Positions 10,828 to 23,000 of a DNA stretch of 40,076 nucleotides are shown in pieces. The notes beneath the pieces were generated by a model. That model ran no database searches and had not been told where the DNA came from. It saw nothing but the letters and a program-made list of their open reading frames with translations. The stretch's first letter is position 1. Every line of letters starts with the position of its first letter. Both the position numbers and the translations under genes were made by a program. Origin of the DNA: Pelargonium nanum (taxonomy: Eukaryota > Streptophyta > Magnoliopsida > Geraniales > Geraniaceae); the NCBI GenBank assembly GCA_036897485.1, contig JAYMTF010000319.1, positions 1 through 40,076 of the forward strand. The letters run 5' to 3'.

Positions 10828-11494
10828 TCAGCTACTTCTTTATTTTTCTGGGGAATCAAGCATCTTGGTCCGATGATTTGCTTAGATCTATCAAAGCAAA
10901 TTACTCAAGCTTCTTCTATATTATATGTATTTTAATCATAGCTTGTTGGTTTCTTCTTCTTTGATTTGCTTTTCTTTATTCAAATACTGTTATGTTGTGG
11001 ATCTTGTAATATTTAGATCGACAAGGTGTGTGGTTGTTCTTGATTCATATAGGTTTTTCAGTTCAAAATATAGATATATGGTTTTATATGTTTCTTTATG
11101 TTAAAGATTTGATCTCTCAGTCTCTTCTTTGTTTGAATATTTATGAGTGTTTTCATGTTGAGAGATGAAGATGAACTGATATTGGTAAGTGGTAGCAATC
11201 AAAATCAATACTATGAGGTTTTGCTTCATTTTTTTCTAGCAGATCTGCATCTCTATCTCTTTAGTTCATCATAAGTTCTGCTGGATTAGGGTTTGCAGTT
11301 TCGATAAATATATGTGTTTTTGTATGCTATAAGATAATGATGATGAGACACTATAATATTCATTTCAGCTATTTATTATTAAACGAAATGAAGTTACTAC
11401 AATTAAATTTCTTTTCACTAATACAATCTATAACTGTGTTTCATATGGATGATCTTTAGAGTTTTTTTATACAGATGCAAAACTTCATTCGATA

Positions 11495-11715
11495 TTGGTA
11501 AGGCTTACAAAGTTAAAATTATTACACATCCATGTTATTAATCTACTTGATCTATCTAAAAGTAGACAGAAGATGAGCAGGGGCGACAAGGTTCCTACTT
11601 ACATACAAAACTTTGCCATTGAGAGAACTATGAAAAATAACATGGATCATTTTGTACTTTTATTCTCCCACTTTGGGTATTAAATAAATAGTACTGCTTG
11701 CTTATCAAAAAAAAT
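11495..11715 (+). mobile_element. Possible LINE 3' tail
   Basis: The segment ends with TTTGGGTATTAAATAAATAG, then a short spacer and an A run (11707-11713). This resembles the tail near 9950-9986. No reverse transcriptase sequence remains. The upstream limit is arbitrary. Confidence 0.25.
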
Positions 11716-13390
11716 AGCCGCCCTGCAATCTGCCCTACCAATATCTGTTTCCAGATCACAAATTGTTTCTGTCTAAATTTGTCCTGGCCATCATGGCAGA
11801 AATGCATATTAACATTGATTGCTAGTATAGTAGTTATGTTCTATGTTAATTAATTACTACATGGTCATGTATTTTGCGTTAATATTACCAGGTTGGAATT
11901 ATAAAGATTAAGTGGTAAATGATCAATATTAATTAATGATAAATAGTTAATGGTGATGGAATTGATTGTTGGGGATAATTAATTAGGAGAATGATGAGCA
12001 ATGGTTATGATCATATGAATATGTCTAATTAAATTAATATGTTTTTTGTCCATGGAAATTATAGTTGATTATTGTTGTATCTTGTATGGTTGATCAATCT
12101 TCGTCTCTGAATATTCATAATACGTAATATCAAAGTAAAGATGGCAATATAACACGTACTATGGATATTCAATACATAATACTCCCTCCGTCTCAAAATA
12201 AGTGTCCTGTTTGTCTAAATTTTTTGTCCCAAAATGAGTGTCCTGTTTCTATTTTTAGGTTATTATATTATTGTTTTTCCCATAGTACCCTTATCATTTA
12301 TGAACTGCACATGGGCAGATCTGAACTGCACATGAGATGTAAGAGGGAAAGTGAGTGTAATATTGAAAACACATTAAATTATTTGATAATCCTTAATTTT
12401 TGCTAAAAATGGAAACAAAACACCCATTTTGAGACGGAGGGAGTATCAAATTATTTTGAGTTGCTCACAAAAAAAAATCAAATCATTTTTAGTTCATACT
12501 TATATATGTTTGAGAGACATTTATCATTGACAAACTTAAGCTAGCGTGGGCATTTGACTACTGCATATCGCTCCCAGCTCTGTCATTATTGCATATATGA
12601 ACATCCAATGTACTGAAAAATTAAAACATCCCATGAAACCTTCAAAAAACATCCCATGAAAATATTAATCACACATTTGTGTGTACTTGTGAAATTGGCG
12701 AAGTTAGATAAATAAAAGCAGCTTCTAGTTGACAGTATTAGCAGACAAAAATGAACCCAATAAATCATATTCATTTATGCATCTCAGTATAATCTCGTAA
12801 AAAAGCCATGGGCCGAACGAGACGGCCCAAACTTTAGCAAAAATATCTTCCGCTCTTAAATCGGCAATGCGTGTTGTGCCAAAAAATCTTGTTTGTGCGC
12901 TGCACGATTTGACACGAACATGACAATTTTAGTAATCAAATTATTTTCTTTAACACAAACATAATATATTTAGTATGATAATTAGATTGGTCATGTTATA
13001 CAACACAACACCACACAATTGGCACGAATAAAACACTACGCGTTTGAAAAGTTATTAGAATTAATTTGCATTTATAACCTTAAGTATGTTTGTCACAACA
13101 CGATTAACTAATTGCACGTGTGTGTTTTGGAGGCTCAACATGAACACGGCATAATTACTGCATTTTGGATTCTCCAATACAAACACAATACGATTATAAA
13201 ATATGTAAGTCTAAACTAGAGCTGACAATTCGTGAGTGCGTACGATATGATTATGAACTCAAAACAAAAACACAACATGTTTAACACTATAACTAAATAA
13301 ACTGTTGTTTGCATCGTATGTCATAATGTAAATTATCAGCTTTAGTTCAAACACATTTCAAAATATGGTGTTCATGAGATAGAAGAACCC
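11716..13390. other. Intergenic DNA, AT-rich, with repeat remnants
   Basis: Apart from the MITE at 12182-12443 I see no gene. The part from about 12850 to 13370 contains scattered CACGAACA / ACACGATT-like words typical of decayed repetitive DNA in plants, with no intact element. Confidence 0.3.
12182..12443. mobile_element. Stowaway-type MITE (262 bp)
   Basis: The left end CTCCCTCCGTCTCAAAATA and the right end TTTTGAGACGGAGGGAG form terminal inverted repeats with the canonical Stowaway CTCCCTCC start. TA dinucleotides flank both ends (12180-12181 and 12444-12445), as expected for Tc1/mariner-type insertion. There is no coding capacity. A second partial copy of the terminal motif lies inside at about 12226-12246. 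Confidence 0.85.
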
Positions 13391-13396
13391 AAAAAA

Positions 13397-13412
13397 GGCC
13401 CAATTAAGGCCC
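13397..13412. promoter_or_regulatory. Paired GGCCCA/GGCCC (site II-like) elements upstream of FTRB
   Basis: GGCCCA at 13397-13402 and GGCCC at 13408-13412 lie about 235 bp before the FTRB start codon. These are reverse-strand TGGGCC-type site II elements. In plants they bind TCP factors and are common in housekeeping and organelle-protein promoters. Another pair (TGGGCC, GGCCCA) lies near 12810-12830. Confidence 0.35.
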
Positions 13413-13642
13413 GGGAGGGAGCGTGTGGTTGGCGTAGATTCAATACCGATATTTCCATTACAACGAGGACGAGTGGCTCGAAACTAAAAATCCGAAAAAA
13501 TAATAGAACTAATAGTCAAATTATAAAAATCAGATTAAATCAAAATTAAAAAATTAATCAAAATATATAAAGATTTTAGTTTGTGTGTGAAAATGTTGAC
13601 TAAACTACTAGAGAGAATACATTTGAGTTCAGTAAATCGGCG

Positions 13643-16548
13643 ATGACTCATTTTCAAGCAACCACCACCTACACCGTTCGCATTCCGTCGCTGCCTTCGC
13701 CGCCGGCAACATTCCGCTGCCGCACTCTCGTCCGTGCTCAAGGTCAACTCAATTCCTCCGCCAATTTCTGTTTATTCTGATAAAAATTCAAATGATTAAG
13801 TTCCTCTGATTGGAGCCCTAAGCAGAAACGATTTATTGAAATGTATGTAAGTAGATAAATGATTGTTGATTTTCAGTTGAACCATCGGACAAGTCTGTGG
13901 AAATTATGAGGAAGTTCTCGGAGCAGTACGCTCGTAAATCGGGAACTTATTTCTGTATGGATAAGGAAGTCACTTCTGTTGTTATTAAGGTTTGTTTTTG
14001 CTTTCTTAATCAGTTTTGTATATGGAACCGTCTTCTCCACAGTTTTGCAATTTGTGCTCTTCTTCTGATTCTTGTGATTTACATGTAAATTGGAATTGAG
14101 TCATTAGAATCGGCTGCACAGGAAATGTATATTTCCTGAAATTTACATGCACATGAGAAATGTTGGAAATCTTGTTGAAAAGATCGGATCCTTTATGATG
14201 TATTATTGCACCTTTTCCATATTCGGCACAGCTTGGCGGCCGGTTTGGTTATTTGAATCTTCTTTAGAACTACAAGTGTAGAGGCTGATTTTTTTTCTTT
14301 TTGACAATTAACTAAGAAATTAAAGTGCACTTATTGCTGATGGCTTCGTATTAATTTGAGAGTTGAGGTCTCCATCAGCAATGACAGTGGTTAGGAAGCA
14401 AGAAACGCAGGAGCACAATTTATTCTTCTAGAAAGATTAGATCAATTCAGAGTTGGATGCTTCCTTCCAATGTATCACATTTTGTTGATCCCTTTCCTTC
14501 ACTCACACAGTGCACCATATTAAGTTTTCCCGTAAAAGAATTGATTAGCTCAGTTGTGTATATATGCATCGGTACTACCTATCTCTGCTTGAGTGTGAAC
14601 AAATATTGCTAAACTGCTAAAGTAGTATATATCTTGTTTATGATTCACATGATCCATTACTTTATTGTGAGTATTTTCTTTGGTTGTAATTTAGAACTCA
14701 CTTTGGAATTTGCTTCTTACTTTATCTGTTCTTTCTACCAAATCTCTTCAGTTATATATTTTACTGAAGATGGGTCTAGCCTATTGAAAACTCAAACTTA
14801 GAATTTGTGCAGGGTTTAGCAGACCATAAAGATTCATTGGGAGCACCACTTTGCCCTTGTAGGTAAGTTTAATACCTCTGATCTCATTCTTGACCACAGC
14901 TCTTCATTGAAATTCATATTTTAACATTCATTCAGGGTATAACTTTCCAGTATCCATTGCGTTTCAGGCATTATGATGACAAAGCTGCTGAGGCGGGGCA
15001 GGGCTTCTGGAATTGTCCATGTGTTCCTATGAGGGAAAGGTAATCTTCATCTACACAATATGTTGCTGTGACCAAATCGATTTACTGAAGTTTTTCTTCC
15101 TTTCTAAAGCGTAAGAATAGACATGGTAAGGACTAGGGACTAAGGAGTTATTAGCCTTCTAAGTTATGTTGTATACCCAATTTGACCTATTGCAGCACAC
15201 AAGTGAATTCATATATATAGGAGAATCAATTGTGCTCAACATTGTGGAAACTCACTACTACTAAACTTTATGAATATAGATACAGTTAGTACAGCTGATA
15301 ACAGATATTTATGAGTAAGAATATGCATGCCTAAAAGAGAGAAGGAACACTAATTTGGCTTGGGTACTCGATGACAGTTGATCTCTTATATGTAGTCACT
15401 CCACTTTATATTTATCCGATGTGGGACACATCACTTACTTCAACACTCCCCCTCACGTGCGAGTCTCACATTTTTCTTTTAGCGGTGAGCTATTAGTCAC
15501 TCCACTTTATATTTATCCGATGTGGGACACATCACCTACTTCAACAATTTCCATTGCTTGTTCCAGTCATGGATGTGAACCTCTATTATATTATAGCTTC
15601 CCCTTGTCTCATTGATCAAACTCAATCCAGTAAACTGAGTTAGGAATGATTAGTTGTGTTGCAGCATTATCCAGGATATGTCCATCTTAGTTGTACATGT
15701 ACTAAATTGGGTCAAGATTTATTCTTTTTAGAGATCAGGTTTACTGAATTTAAATAAATTACAATATGACACCAGTGACGTGGTTGTTAAAAGAATGAGG
15801 TTTACTAGGAATGGCCAATAAAGCCCATCGAAATAAGCACACAAAATGGGCTCAGGGCACTCATCATAAATATACAGCCATCGGGAATTAATTGTCTGCA
15901 AATGTACATTATATTGGCAATTTTGCACCCAAAAAGTCTTTGTTGTCATCAACAAGATCTTCAAGCAGTATGTTGGACTTCTAATGTGATTCTTTGAAAC
16001 AAGAAGAAATATATATATTTTTTTTGTAGATTTATATTATCATGAAGTTGTTCATACTCTTGTTTTTCATATATAGTGATATTGCTTTGACAGGAAGGAG
16101 TGCCACTGCATGCTCTTTCTCACTCCAGACAACGATTTTGCTGGCACAGAGCAGGTAACTGTAGGGATGCTACTGGTTCACAGAATTTACATTTTTTTGC
16201 AGTCACTGTGTCAACTAATCATTTATTTGCTCAAGTCCATGCCACATTTGTCCGTTTCTTACGATTGTGCATAATTTTGGCTTAATGCATTCTTTTTGAG
16301 TTTTGTTCAACAAGTGTATGCGCACATAAGAATACATAGATAGGTATCCTGTTTCTACTGGTAAACAAATAGCAAATGCTATGATGATAACATTTTGGCA
16401 TAGTTATTGAATGATGCTGGTGCATTTTCCGGTGCTAAAGTTGAGTTTGTTGCTACTCTCTCGTTTTCTTTTGTCCTAATACATTGGTTCTGTTGTTATG
16501 CAGACCATCTCACTGGAGGAAATCAAGGAAACAACATCAAATATGTAA
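13643..16548 (+). CDS. FTRB: Ferredoxin:thioredoxin reductase catalytic chain, chloroplastic (6 exons, 146 aa)
   Basis: Exons: 13643-13742, 13877-13989, 14813-14862, 14968-15039, 16094-16154, 16504-16548; all GT-AG. The 146-aa product matches the usual plant length. It starts with a plastid-type leader (to about residue 33) and carries the diagnostic CPC (85-87), CPC (104-106) and CHC (115-117) motifs plus Cys60. By spacing with the cyanobacterial enzyme, Cys85, 104, 106 and 115 should hold the 4Fe-4S cluster and Cys87/Cys117 form the redox disulfide, with His116 between. The enzyme passes electrons from ferredoxin to thioredoxins in the stroma, linking light to Calvin-cycle enzyme activation. 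It works with a variable chain not encoded here. The start is supported by the MTxxQAxTxY leader seen in relatives. Intron 4 is enlarged by repetitive DNA. Confidence 0.95.
15393..15546. repeat. 53-bp direct repeat in FTRB intron 4
   Basis: Two copies of a 53-bp sequence (15393-15445 and 15494-15546) containing ATCCGATGTGGGACACATCAC differ at one base. The 48-bp spacer contains CTCCCCCTCACGTGCGAG. The sequence resembles ends of plant LTR elements, which often close in a CAACA-type end, but no full LTR pair, primer site or pol is seen. Confidence 0.6.
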
Positions 16549-17367
16549 TGTTGCAGTGTATCGAATCTAAACAGCATCATTTTGTATGTATATTTGTATG
16601 CAAATCATGAATCAATTTTAGTTTTTGTTTCATTCGTAAACCATGTACTGTACTTCCTAATCGATGTATCCTTCTTCCCCAGGCATTCCCATTCTGGGTA
16701 CACCCAGAACTAACATGCTTCAACATCTAATTCATAGTGGCTTCATAAAAGTAATAGCAATGTAAAGTTAAAAATAAAAATTAGAGGAAATACATGTTGA
16801 ATTCATAACAGATATGTTGGAAAATAGGCATATACAGAGAAGCTCAACCTTCCAAAGCAATTTCATAGTAATTAAATACATAATTAATCATTTTGGTAGA
16901 TAATGAGAGAAACAGTAGTGAAGCAGCACACGGAATTGTCCAGAGCCCCAAAAAAGAATTTTGATTAGGAAATGTTTGTTTTTTTACTACCAGTCTACCA
17001 GTAACAGTAGATACTTCTATCCACAAATTCCCAATTATTGGTTCAGTCACAGGACCTCTATAAATATAATCAACTCTAGATAATGACCAATCTGATTGCC
17101 TTTATCCTAAAAAATAACCCAGATTTACACTAAGTATATTCCAAAAATTATTAATGAAAAACAGAGGATGATGGATTGGATTGTAGCATGGATTAACCAA
17201 ATTTCCCGAAAGCAACGGAATTAATTAACTCGTCATCTCTGGTTTTTGTATCCCAAAGATATGGTCTACATTCTACACTCATCACCCTCTACATTTCAGG
17301 AACCGTTTTGGCTGTTAACCCCATATCTCGATCTCTTCTGTTTCAGATTCTTCCATCATCAACCCAT
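16549..17367. other. FTRB 3' UTR and PUB promoter region
   Basis: An AATAAA at 16773-16778 is a candidate polyadenylation signal for FTRB, about 225 bases past the stop. The remainder up to the PUB gene is AT-rich with no recognisable gene or complete transposon. Confidence 0.35.
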
Positions 17368-17418
17368 ATGGTTTCTCATCTAAAGTTCCAATTTTTGCTA
17401 CACAATTCGTTCATATAA
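17368..17418 (+). promoter_or_regulatory. 16-codon upstream ORF before the U-box gene
   Basis: ATGG at 17368 opens 16 codons, stopping at TAA 17416-17418, 19 bases before the main ATG at 17438. The main ATG has a good context (ATGG). If the transcript starts upstream, this uORF could damp translation. Conservation in relatives is unknown. Confidence 0.3.
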
Positions 17419-17437
17419 TTCTCAAAACCGATCAATC

Positions 17438-19114
17438 ATGGAGTTTCAGGAAGCTTTGATGAAGTTGGTCAAATCTCCGAGACACTCTGTTTCAGATGCC
17501 AAACAATCTCCCAGACTCTCTATTTCAGATTCTAAGCAATCTCCTACCTCCAAAGTCAGCCGGAGATGGAAAATTCTCTCCTCCTCCTTCTCTTCCTCTT
17601 CCTCCGATTGCTCCAAATCCGAGTCCAAGCCGCCGCCGCCGCCATTGGAGTTTCTCTGCTCCATTTCTGGGTCTCTAATGGCGGACCCTGTCATTGTCTC
17701 CTCCGGCCACACCTTCGAGCGCGCTTGTGTTGAATCGTGTAAAGCTCTCCGGTTCAGGCCCACCCTACCGGACACGTCAGCTCCCGATTTCACCCCCGTG
17801 TTCCCCAATCTGGCTCTCAAACCTGCCATTCTCAGCTGGTGCGAGAAATGGTCGGAGCCGCCTCCGAAGCCTCTCGACTCTGCCTCCGCCGAAGAGCTTG
17901 TTCGTAAATTAATGGCGTCTCAGAACACATTGGTGGTGTTGGAGAACGAGCTTTACGAAAGAGTCAGAGAGAGTACTCCGGTGAATATGACTCGCCGCCG
18001 ATCAACACACTTCTACTCGAGCTCCGATGAGTCGTCGCTCGACTTGATTCCGGCCATGCAGCTCGCGACCTGCCCGAGCTGCCGCTCCTTCACTTCCACC
18101 TCCACCACCACCTCCTCGTCGTCGTCGGAGATTGAAATCGCCAACACTGTCACCGATTGCCCGGAAAAAGAGATCGTCGTGAAATTGAAGAGCCAAATAG
18201 TATCCGACGTCGAAGACGGCGTCGTTTGGCTGCGAAAGATCACGCGGGAGAGGGAGGAGACCCGGGCCCACCTCTGCAGTACCCGAATCCTCTCAGCCCT
18301 CCGATCTCTGGTCGTCTCCAGATACAACAATATTCAGGTGAACTCGGTCGCAGCGCTGGTCAACCTGTCGCTCGAAAAAGTCAACAAGGTGAAGATCGTA
18401 CGGTCGGGGCTCGTCCTCCCACTAATCGACGTCTTGAAAGGCGGTTTCCCGGAATCCCAAGAGCACGCCGCCGGCGCGATCTTCAGCCTCGCGCTCGACG
18501 ACCAGAACAAGATCGCGATCGGCGTTTTGGGTGCGCTTCCGCCGCTGATACACTTGCTCCGGTCGGAGACCGAGCGGACTCGGCACGACTCGGCGCTCGC
18601 TCTGTACCACCTGTCGCTGGCCCAGAGCAACGTCACCAGGTTGGTCAAGCTCGGATCCGTCAACGTGTTTATTGGTATGGTGAAGTCGGGTCATATGGCG
18701 GGTCGGGTTTTATTGATTTTATGCAACTTGGCCTCGTGCGCGGACGGGCGGGCCGCGATGCTGGATGCGGGTGCGGTGGATTGTTTGGCGGGTGTTTTGA
18801 AAAGCGGCGAGTTGGACTCGGAGGCGACTCGGGACAATTGCGTGGCGGCGCTGTTTGGGCTGAGCCACGGCGGTTTGAGGTTTAAGGGGTTGGCGAAGGC
18901 GGCGGGGCTGCCGGAGGAGCTGAGGAAGGTGGAGAAAATTGGGAGCGAGAAGGCGAAGGAGAAGGCGGCGAGGATAGCGGAGGCGATGAAGGAGAGGGAG
19001 GAGGTGGAGAAGGAGGAGGTGGATTGGGAGGAGTTGCTTGACTCGGGCTTCAGTAGTGAGACTCGGAGTCGACTCGGTGGTGGAATGGAGTGGTTCTCGG
19101 TCAACTCGGCCTGA
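17438..19114 (+). CDS. U-box E3 ubiquitin ligase with ARM repeats, PUB38-41 type (558 aa, intronless)
   Basis: One uninterrupted frame encodes 558 residues. A Ser-rich basic N-terminus (1-60) with three copies of a SPR/SPT-type phosphosite-like motif precedes a poly-Pro run and the U-box (about 69-138: FLCSIS, LMADPVIVSSGHTFER, then NLALKPAILSWCEKW). ARM-type helical repeats follow from about 260 to 490 (LRSLVV, AALVNLSLE, AAGAIFSLALDD, ALALYHLSLAQ, LLILCNLAS, AALFGLSHG). The C-terminus is Lys/Glu-rich. The U-box recruits E2-ubiquitin and the ARM repeats bind substrates. Arabidopsis PUB38-41 share this order, and PUB40 relatives act in brassinosteroid signalling; the substrate here is unknown. 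The usual CPIS of the U-box reads CSIS (Ser75). The gene is much richer in GC than its surroundings, like many intronless plant PUB genes. Confidence 0.92.
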   Translation: MEFQEALMKLVKSPRHSVSDAKQSPRLSISDSKQSPTSKVSRRWKILSSSFSSSSSDCSKSESKPPPPPLEFLCSISGSLMADPVIVSSGHTFERACVESCKALRFRPTLPDTSAPDFTPVFPNLALKPAILSWCEKWSEPPPKPLDSASAEELVRKLMASQNTLVVLENELYERVRESTPVNMTRRRSTHFYSSSDESSLDLIPAMQLATCPSCRSFTSTSTTTSSSSSEIEIANTVTDCPEKEIVVKLKSQIVSDVEDGVVWLRKITREREETRAHLCSTRILSALRSLVVSRYNNIQVNSVAALVNLSLEKVNKVKIVRSGLVLPLIDVLKGGFPESQEHAAGAIFSLALDDQNKIAIGVLGALPPLIHLLRSETERTRHDSALALYHLSLAQSNVTRLVKLGSVNVFIGMVKSGHMAGRVLLILCNLASCADGRAAMLDAGAVDCLAGVLKSGELDSEATRDNCVAALFGLSHGGLRFKGLAKAAGLPEELRKVEKIGSEKAKEKAARIAEAMKEREEVEKEEVDWEELLDSGFSSETRSRLGGGMEWFSVNSA

Positions 19115-20003
19115 GTTTTGGTTTATTTATTTACTATTTGGTGACATCACCTTTCGTGGGTTTTGTAATTGGATTTTTGTTTGGTTTTATTTTTAGGTGT
19201 TGGGAGCAACCAACCAACAATGGTATAGAATAGAGAAGTGTAAATATTAAATAAATAGTTAGGTGTTTAATTTTGTGAGCTTATAGAAACAGAGCAATAA
19301 AATATTTAGAATCAGTGGTAGAAATAGAAGATTTATGCCAACAAATTTGTTATTGTGCATGAGATATATGTGTATTTATATGGGTACAGGCAATTTCATT
19401 TTCAGTAATGTAGTCATCGGAAATCTTGTAGAGCTAGCAATATAAACCTGAATTCGTGGATACTTTTGACTTACCAAAACCCGACCAACTTTCATATTGA
19501 GTCAGATTTATCTTGTGAATTTTTAAGGTCAGGCAGACTTGCGTAATTCAGCACATTGTATCTGAAAACTAAAACTCTACTCGAAACTTGATTTACCGGT
19601 CTCGTCAAGGAATTTAACATCCAACTGGTGCCAAGCAAGTGAGGGCAATTTTTGCTCATTTTTGCAAAAAGGCATCATTAATTTTTCCCCCCAAAAAAAA
19701 GTGATGCAAGACATTCATTTTGGAACAGATTTGGAATAACAAATTTGAAGGAAAACAACTGTAACTAGCTATGAAATTCCTATTTGAAGGGTGCAAAATT
19801 TAGCTGCACTTGTACAATGGAAGTAATAAAAAAAAATTAAAAAATCATACTAGCTAGGATACCTCTATCACACCCAAGAAACTGATAGGCCAAGTAAAGA
19901 ACCACACAACAAAATTTAGATCCATGACACATTGTTACATTGCAACTGGATTGTGAAAGAAAGCAAACCAATTCAATACTAAAAATCTCGATTTCAAGTA
20001 CAA
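19115..20003. other. Convergent 3' regions of the U-box gene and PIGN
   Basis: No gene is seen. AATAAA at 19250-19255 and 19296-19301 are candidate polyadenylation signals for the plus-strand U-box gene. The right part should hold the minus-strand PIGN 3' UTR. The two stop codons are about 890 bp apart, so 3' UTRs could overlap. Confidence 0.45.
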
Positions 20004-23000
20004 TTATATTGCTTTCCTAGCAGATGAGCGGGCTGGCAAAATCTGGATATCTTTTGTGTAAATATTAGTGAGGGCAAAAAGTAAGAGCACAAACACAACT
20101 TGGGCACTCACTATTCCAAAATGGCTGATGCTGTTACCAATCTCCATCCAACTTCCTTTGTTCCGCACCTGTTTTCATCAGAGAATAGCCAGTAAGGTTG
20201 CTTCGAAAGAAAGAAACTAAATCTACAATCCATGTCACTCCAAAACACAGTGAGATCTTACCAGGAAGAAGAAGTGGATGGTCATCATGTCTGAAAATAA
20301 TATAACAAGAAAATAGCATCCCAATCTTGGAACTTGGATTAGTTTTGTTATTGCACTGAACACACATCTGCATTCAAGTTCAGACCAACTAGTATCAATT
20401 AAGGATCACAATTTGTCAACTAGTCACTACTTAAGCTTTAAAAATGATAAAAGTAATATAAATATTTGGGGCTTCTTTTTGTTCCTCTACGTATATTTTT
20501 TTCAAAATGGGATAGAGAACAGATGATATTTATCATAGAGTAGGGTGAAATATAGTAGAAAGATCACAAGCAATAGGAGTTGCAATAATACTTACATGAC
20601 AAGCATGAATGGTATGAATAACTTGAAAATGAGAAGGGCTGCCATCAGAAACGGCTGCAACAAAAATGGTACCGCCTTTGTCACAAATTTGAACAAGAAA
20701 TAATAAGGAATCATGCATAATTCAACCTCTACTTACATTGAAGACAGTGATGAAACGATACACAGACGAAATCTCAAAACTTGCAATACTTGCAAAGTTA
20801 CCCGTTCCAAAGAATGCTACGTTAAATAAAACCATCTACAAAACACAAAATCCATGTCAGTTTGAATATCATTTACATTTTGAATGAAGTTCTAAAATCC
20901 ATAATATTAAATTTCTGGTACAGTAAAGAATTATAAGACAATTTTAAGGATATTGTAATCATGGGGTAATTCAGTAAGTACAATAGCAAGCTTAAAAAAT
21001 CATAATGGTGTGCTAATTTATTTGACAGATAGCTGCCAAAAGAAAACAAGACGCTTGCTGAGATACAGAGAAGCATAACTGTTTCAGGGTTCAACATGTA
21101 TGCAGCAACTTGATGTAAATAGAAAAAACAAGGATCTGAACTCCAAAACCTAATGGAATATAAATGATTGAGAAGTGTATATCAGGTTGTAGTCACGTAA
21201 AGTGAAATGACACAGATCTTGAAAAAATATAGATTAATGTGAGATCATACACTTAAGATGAGCATAACAAAATGACAAAAACTGAAACATCAACGAGAAT
21301 TTGGGGAGTAAATCAGACATTAAACAGTAAAATTATAAATACCAAACACCATAATTAACAAAATGTACAAGAAAGATATATAAGAAGGAACTCATTGACT
21401 TACAAAGATTAATGGAATTCTCACATCTGACAACTCCAAGCATCTATTATCGTTATCATGTTCAAGAAGGACATGGCCATCCATTTTCTTAATAGAAGCT
21501 GACAATCTGTTCCCCTTACTCAAATAGAGAAGAGTGTTTTCAAACAGAATCCATGCCATAAGTACAAGAGCAAGTGCACCATAGAATACAGCTTCATATC
21601 TGGACAATTCCATGCAAAGGAAAAGATTATGAGTTCATTGCATGTCCATAGTATAATGAATTAAGAAATCTAGAACAAAAGACATACCCAATCGATAGAA
21701 GAAGAAATGTGGGTGCAAAACCGAGAAATATCGAAGTTAATCTGGACAGGAGGCTGTTTGCTGAAAACAATGGGAGAGCCAGAGAGAAACCTATCACAAA
21801 ACAAATGTACAGGGTAACTATAAATCGACAAGTGGTGAGTTGGAAAATATAATGAAACTTTATATGTAGATATACTAAGATGTGAGAACACAGTAGTTCA
21901 TAATTTTTTGAAAATAAAAATCATGAGATGAAAGGAATAACTGAAGGAGAAATAGTTCAAGCTCAAAATTTATACAAACTAAGTGACCCTAATAATATGA
22001 GCTGAAAGAAACGAAAACCTAAAGCTTGATCTTTAGGATATCAAATGCAAATTCAAAATTATAAGTGTCGAGGTATTAAGGATTCCATAATTTATGGGAT
22101 TCCTTCAATTAGAAATTCCAAATTTACCTCCTTAGTCAAGCCCTAAGTTTGAGTTTACTTTCATGTATTAGTCCATTATGTTCATCAACTCTTGTATACC
22201 CAATATAAAGGGTTCTCTCCAATGATCAAATACAAGAAATATCACATTCTACTTTTTGTTTCTCTACAATAAGCATAATATAACATGTGAAGAGGTAATT
22301 TGAAACATGTAAAGCATCATTCATTTGCAAAGTTTTGCGCACTTTTTCTGCATTTAGTGAAAGATACTTTTATTGTGAAATTGCATTTCACTGTTGGTTT
22401 CCTGTGAGAATAAGGCTTAATATTTGGGTATTGCAGCACATGCAAGCATACCCTTTCTGTATGAACATACCATATATGAAGTATCTTGAAAATAAAAAGA
22501 AAAGGAGTGTGGTGTTGATTCAATGAAAATCTAACAATAATAATTATGGAAGTTAAGAGAAGAGGGAAAAAAACTATACCAGCACACAGTCTGATTAAAT
22601 ATTATGTTTATACAAGCTAAAGAAAACGGGTATATAATTGTTTGAAAGGAAACCCAACAATGACAAATATAGAATTTAGAATAAGAGGGGGAAAGAATAA
22701 AAAGTAAAAACTATACCGGCTATCAACCAAGTTACCAACTGGTGTGCTGCTAGCAGTTTTTGCTTCTCCATTCTATGAGATGTTGATAACCACACCATCA
22801 GTGACGATAAGCCAACCAGTAAAGCCTATTTTTCAGATGGTAAAGAAAATTAGCTATAGATTTATTTATTAACATAAACTTGAAGTCCAACAAAGTTGAA
22901 AGCATACTATAGACCTGTAAGTAAAAGAGCATGGGAAACCTTGGTTTCTTCTTTTCATGATTAATGATAAATAACCAATACTTGTTTGCTTCAAAGTGCA

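Noticed and set aside
10830..11700. Known microRNA precursor
   Set aside because: Scanned for familiar plant microRNA sequences and found none; only a trivial 8-bp stem near 10879-10905.
12161..12406. 81-codon frame
   Set aside because: It lies largely inside the Stowaway MITE and crosses its terminus.
18157..18885. 242-codon overlapping plus-strand frame inside the U-box gene, and several minus-strand frames
   Set aside because: Arg/Gly-rich low-complexity product typical of an alternative frame in GC-rich DNA; the main frame carries the ARM repeats.
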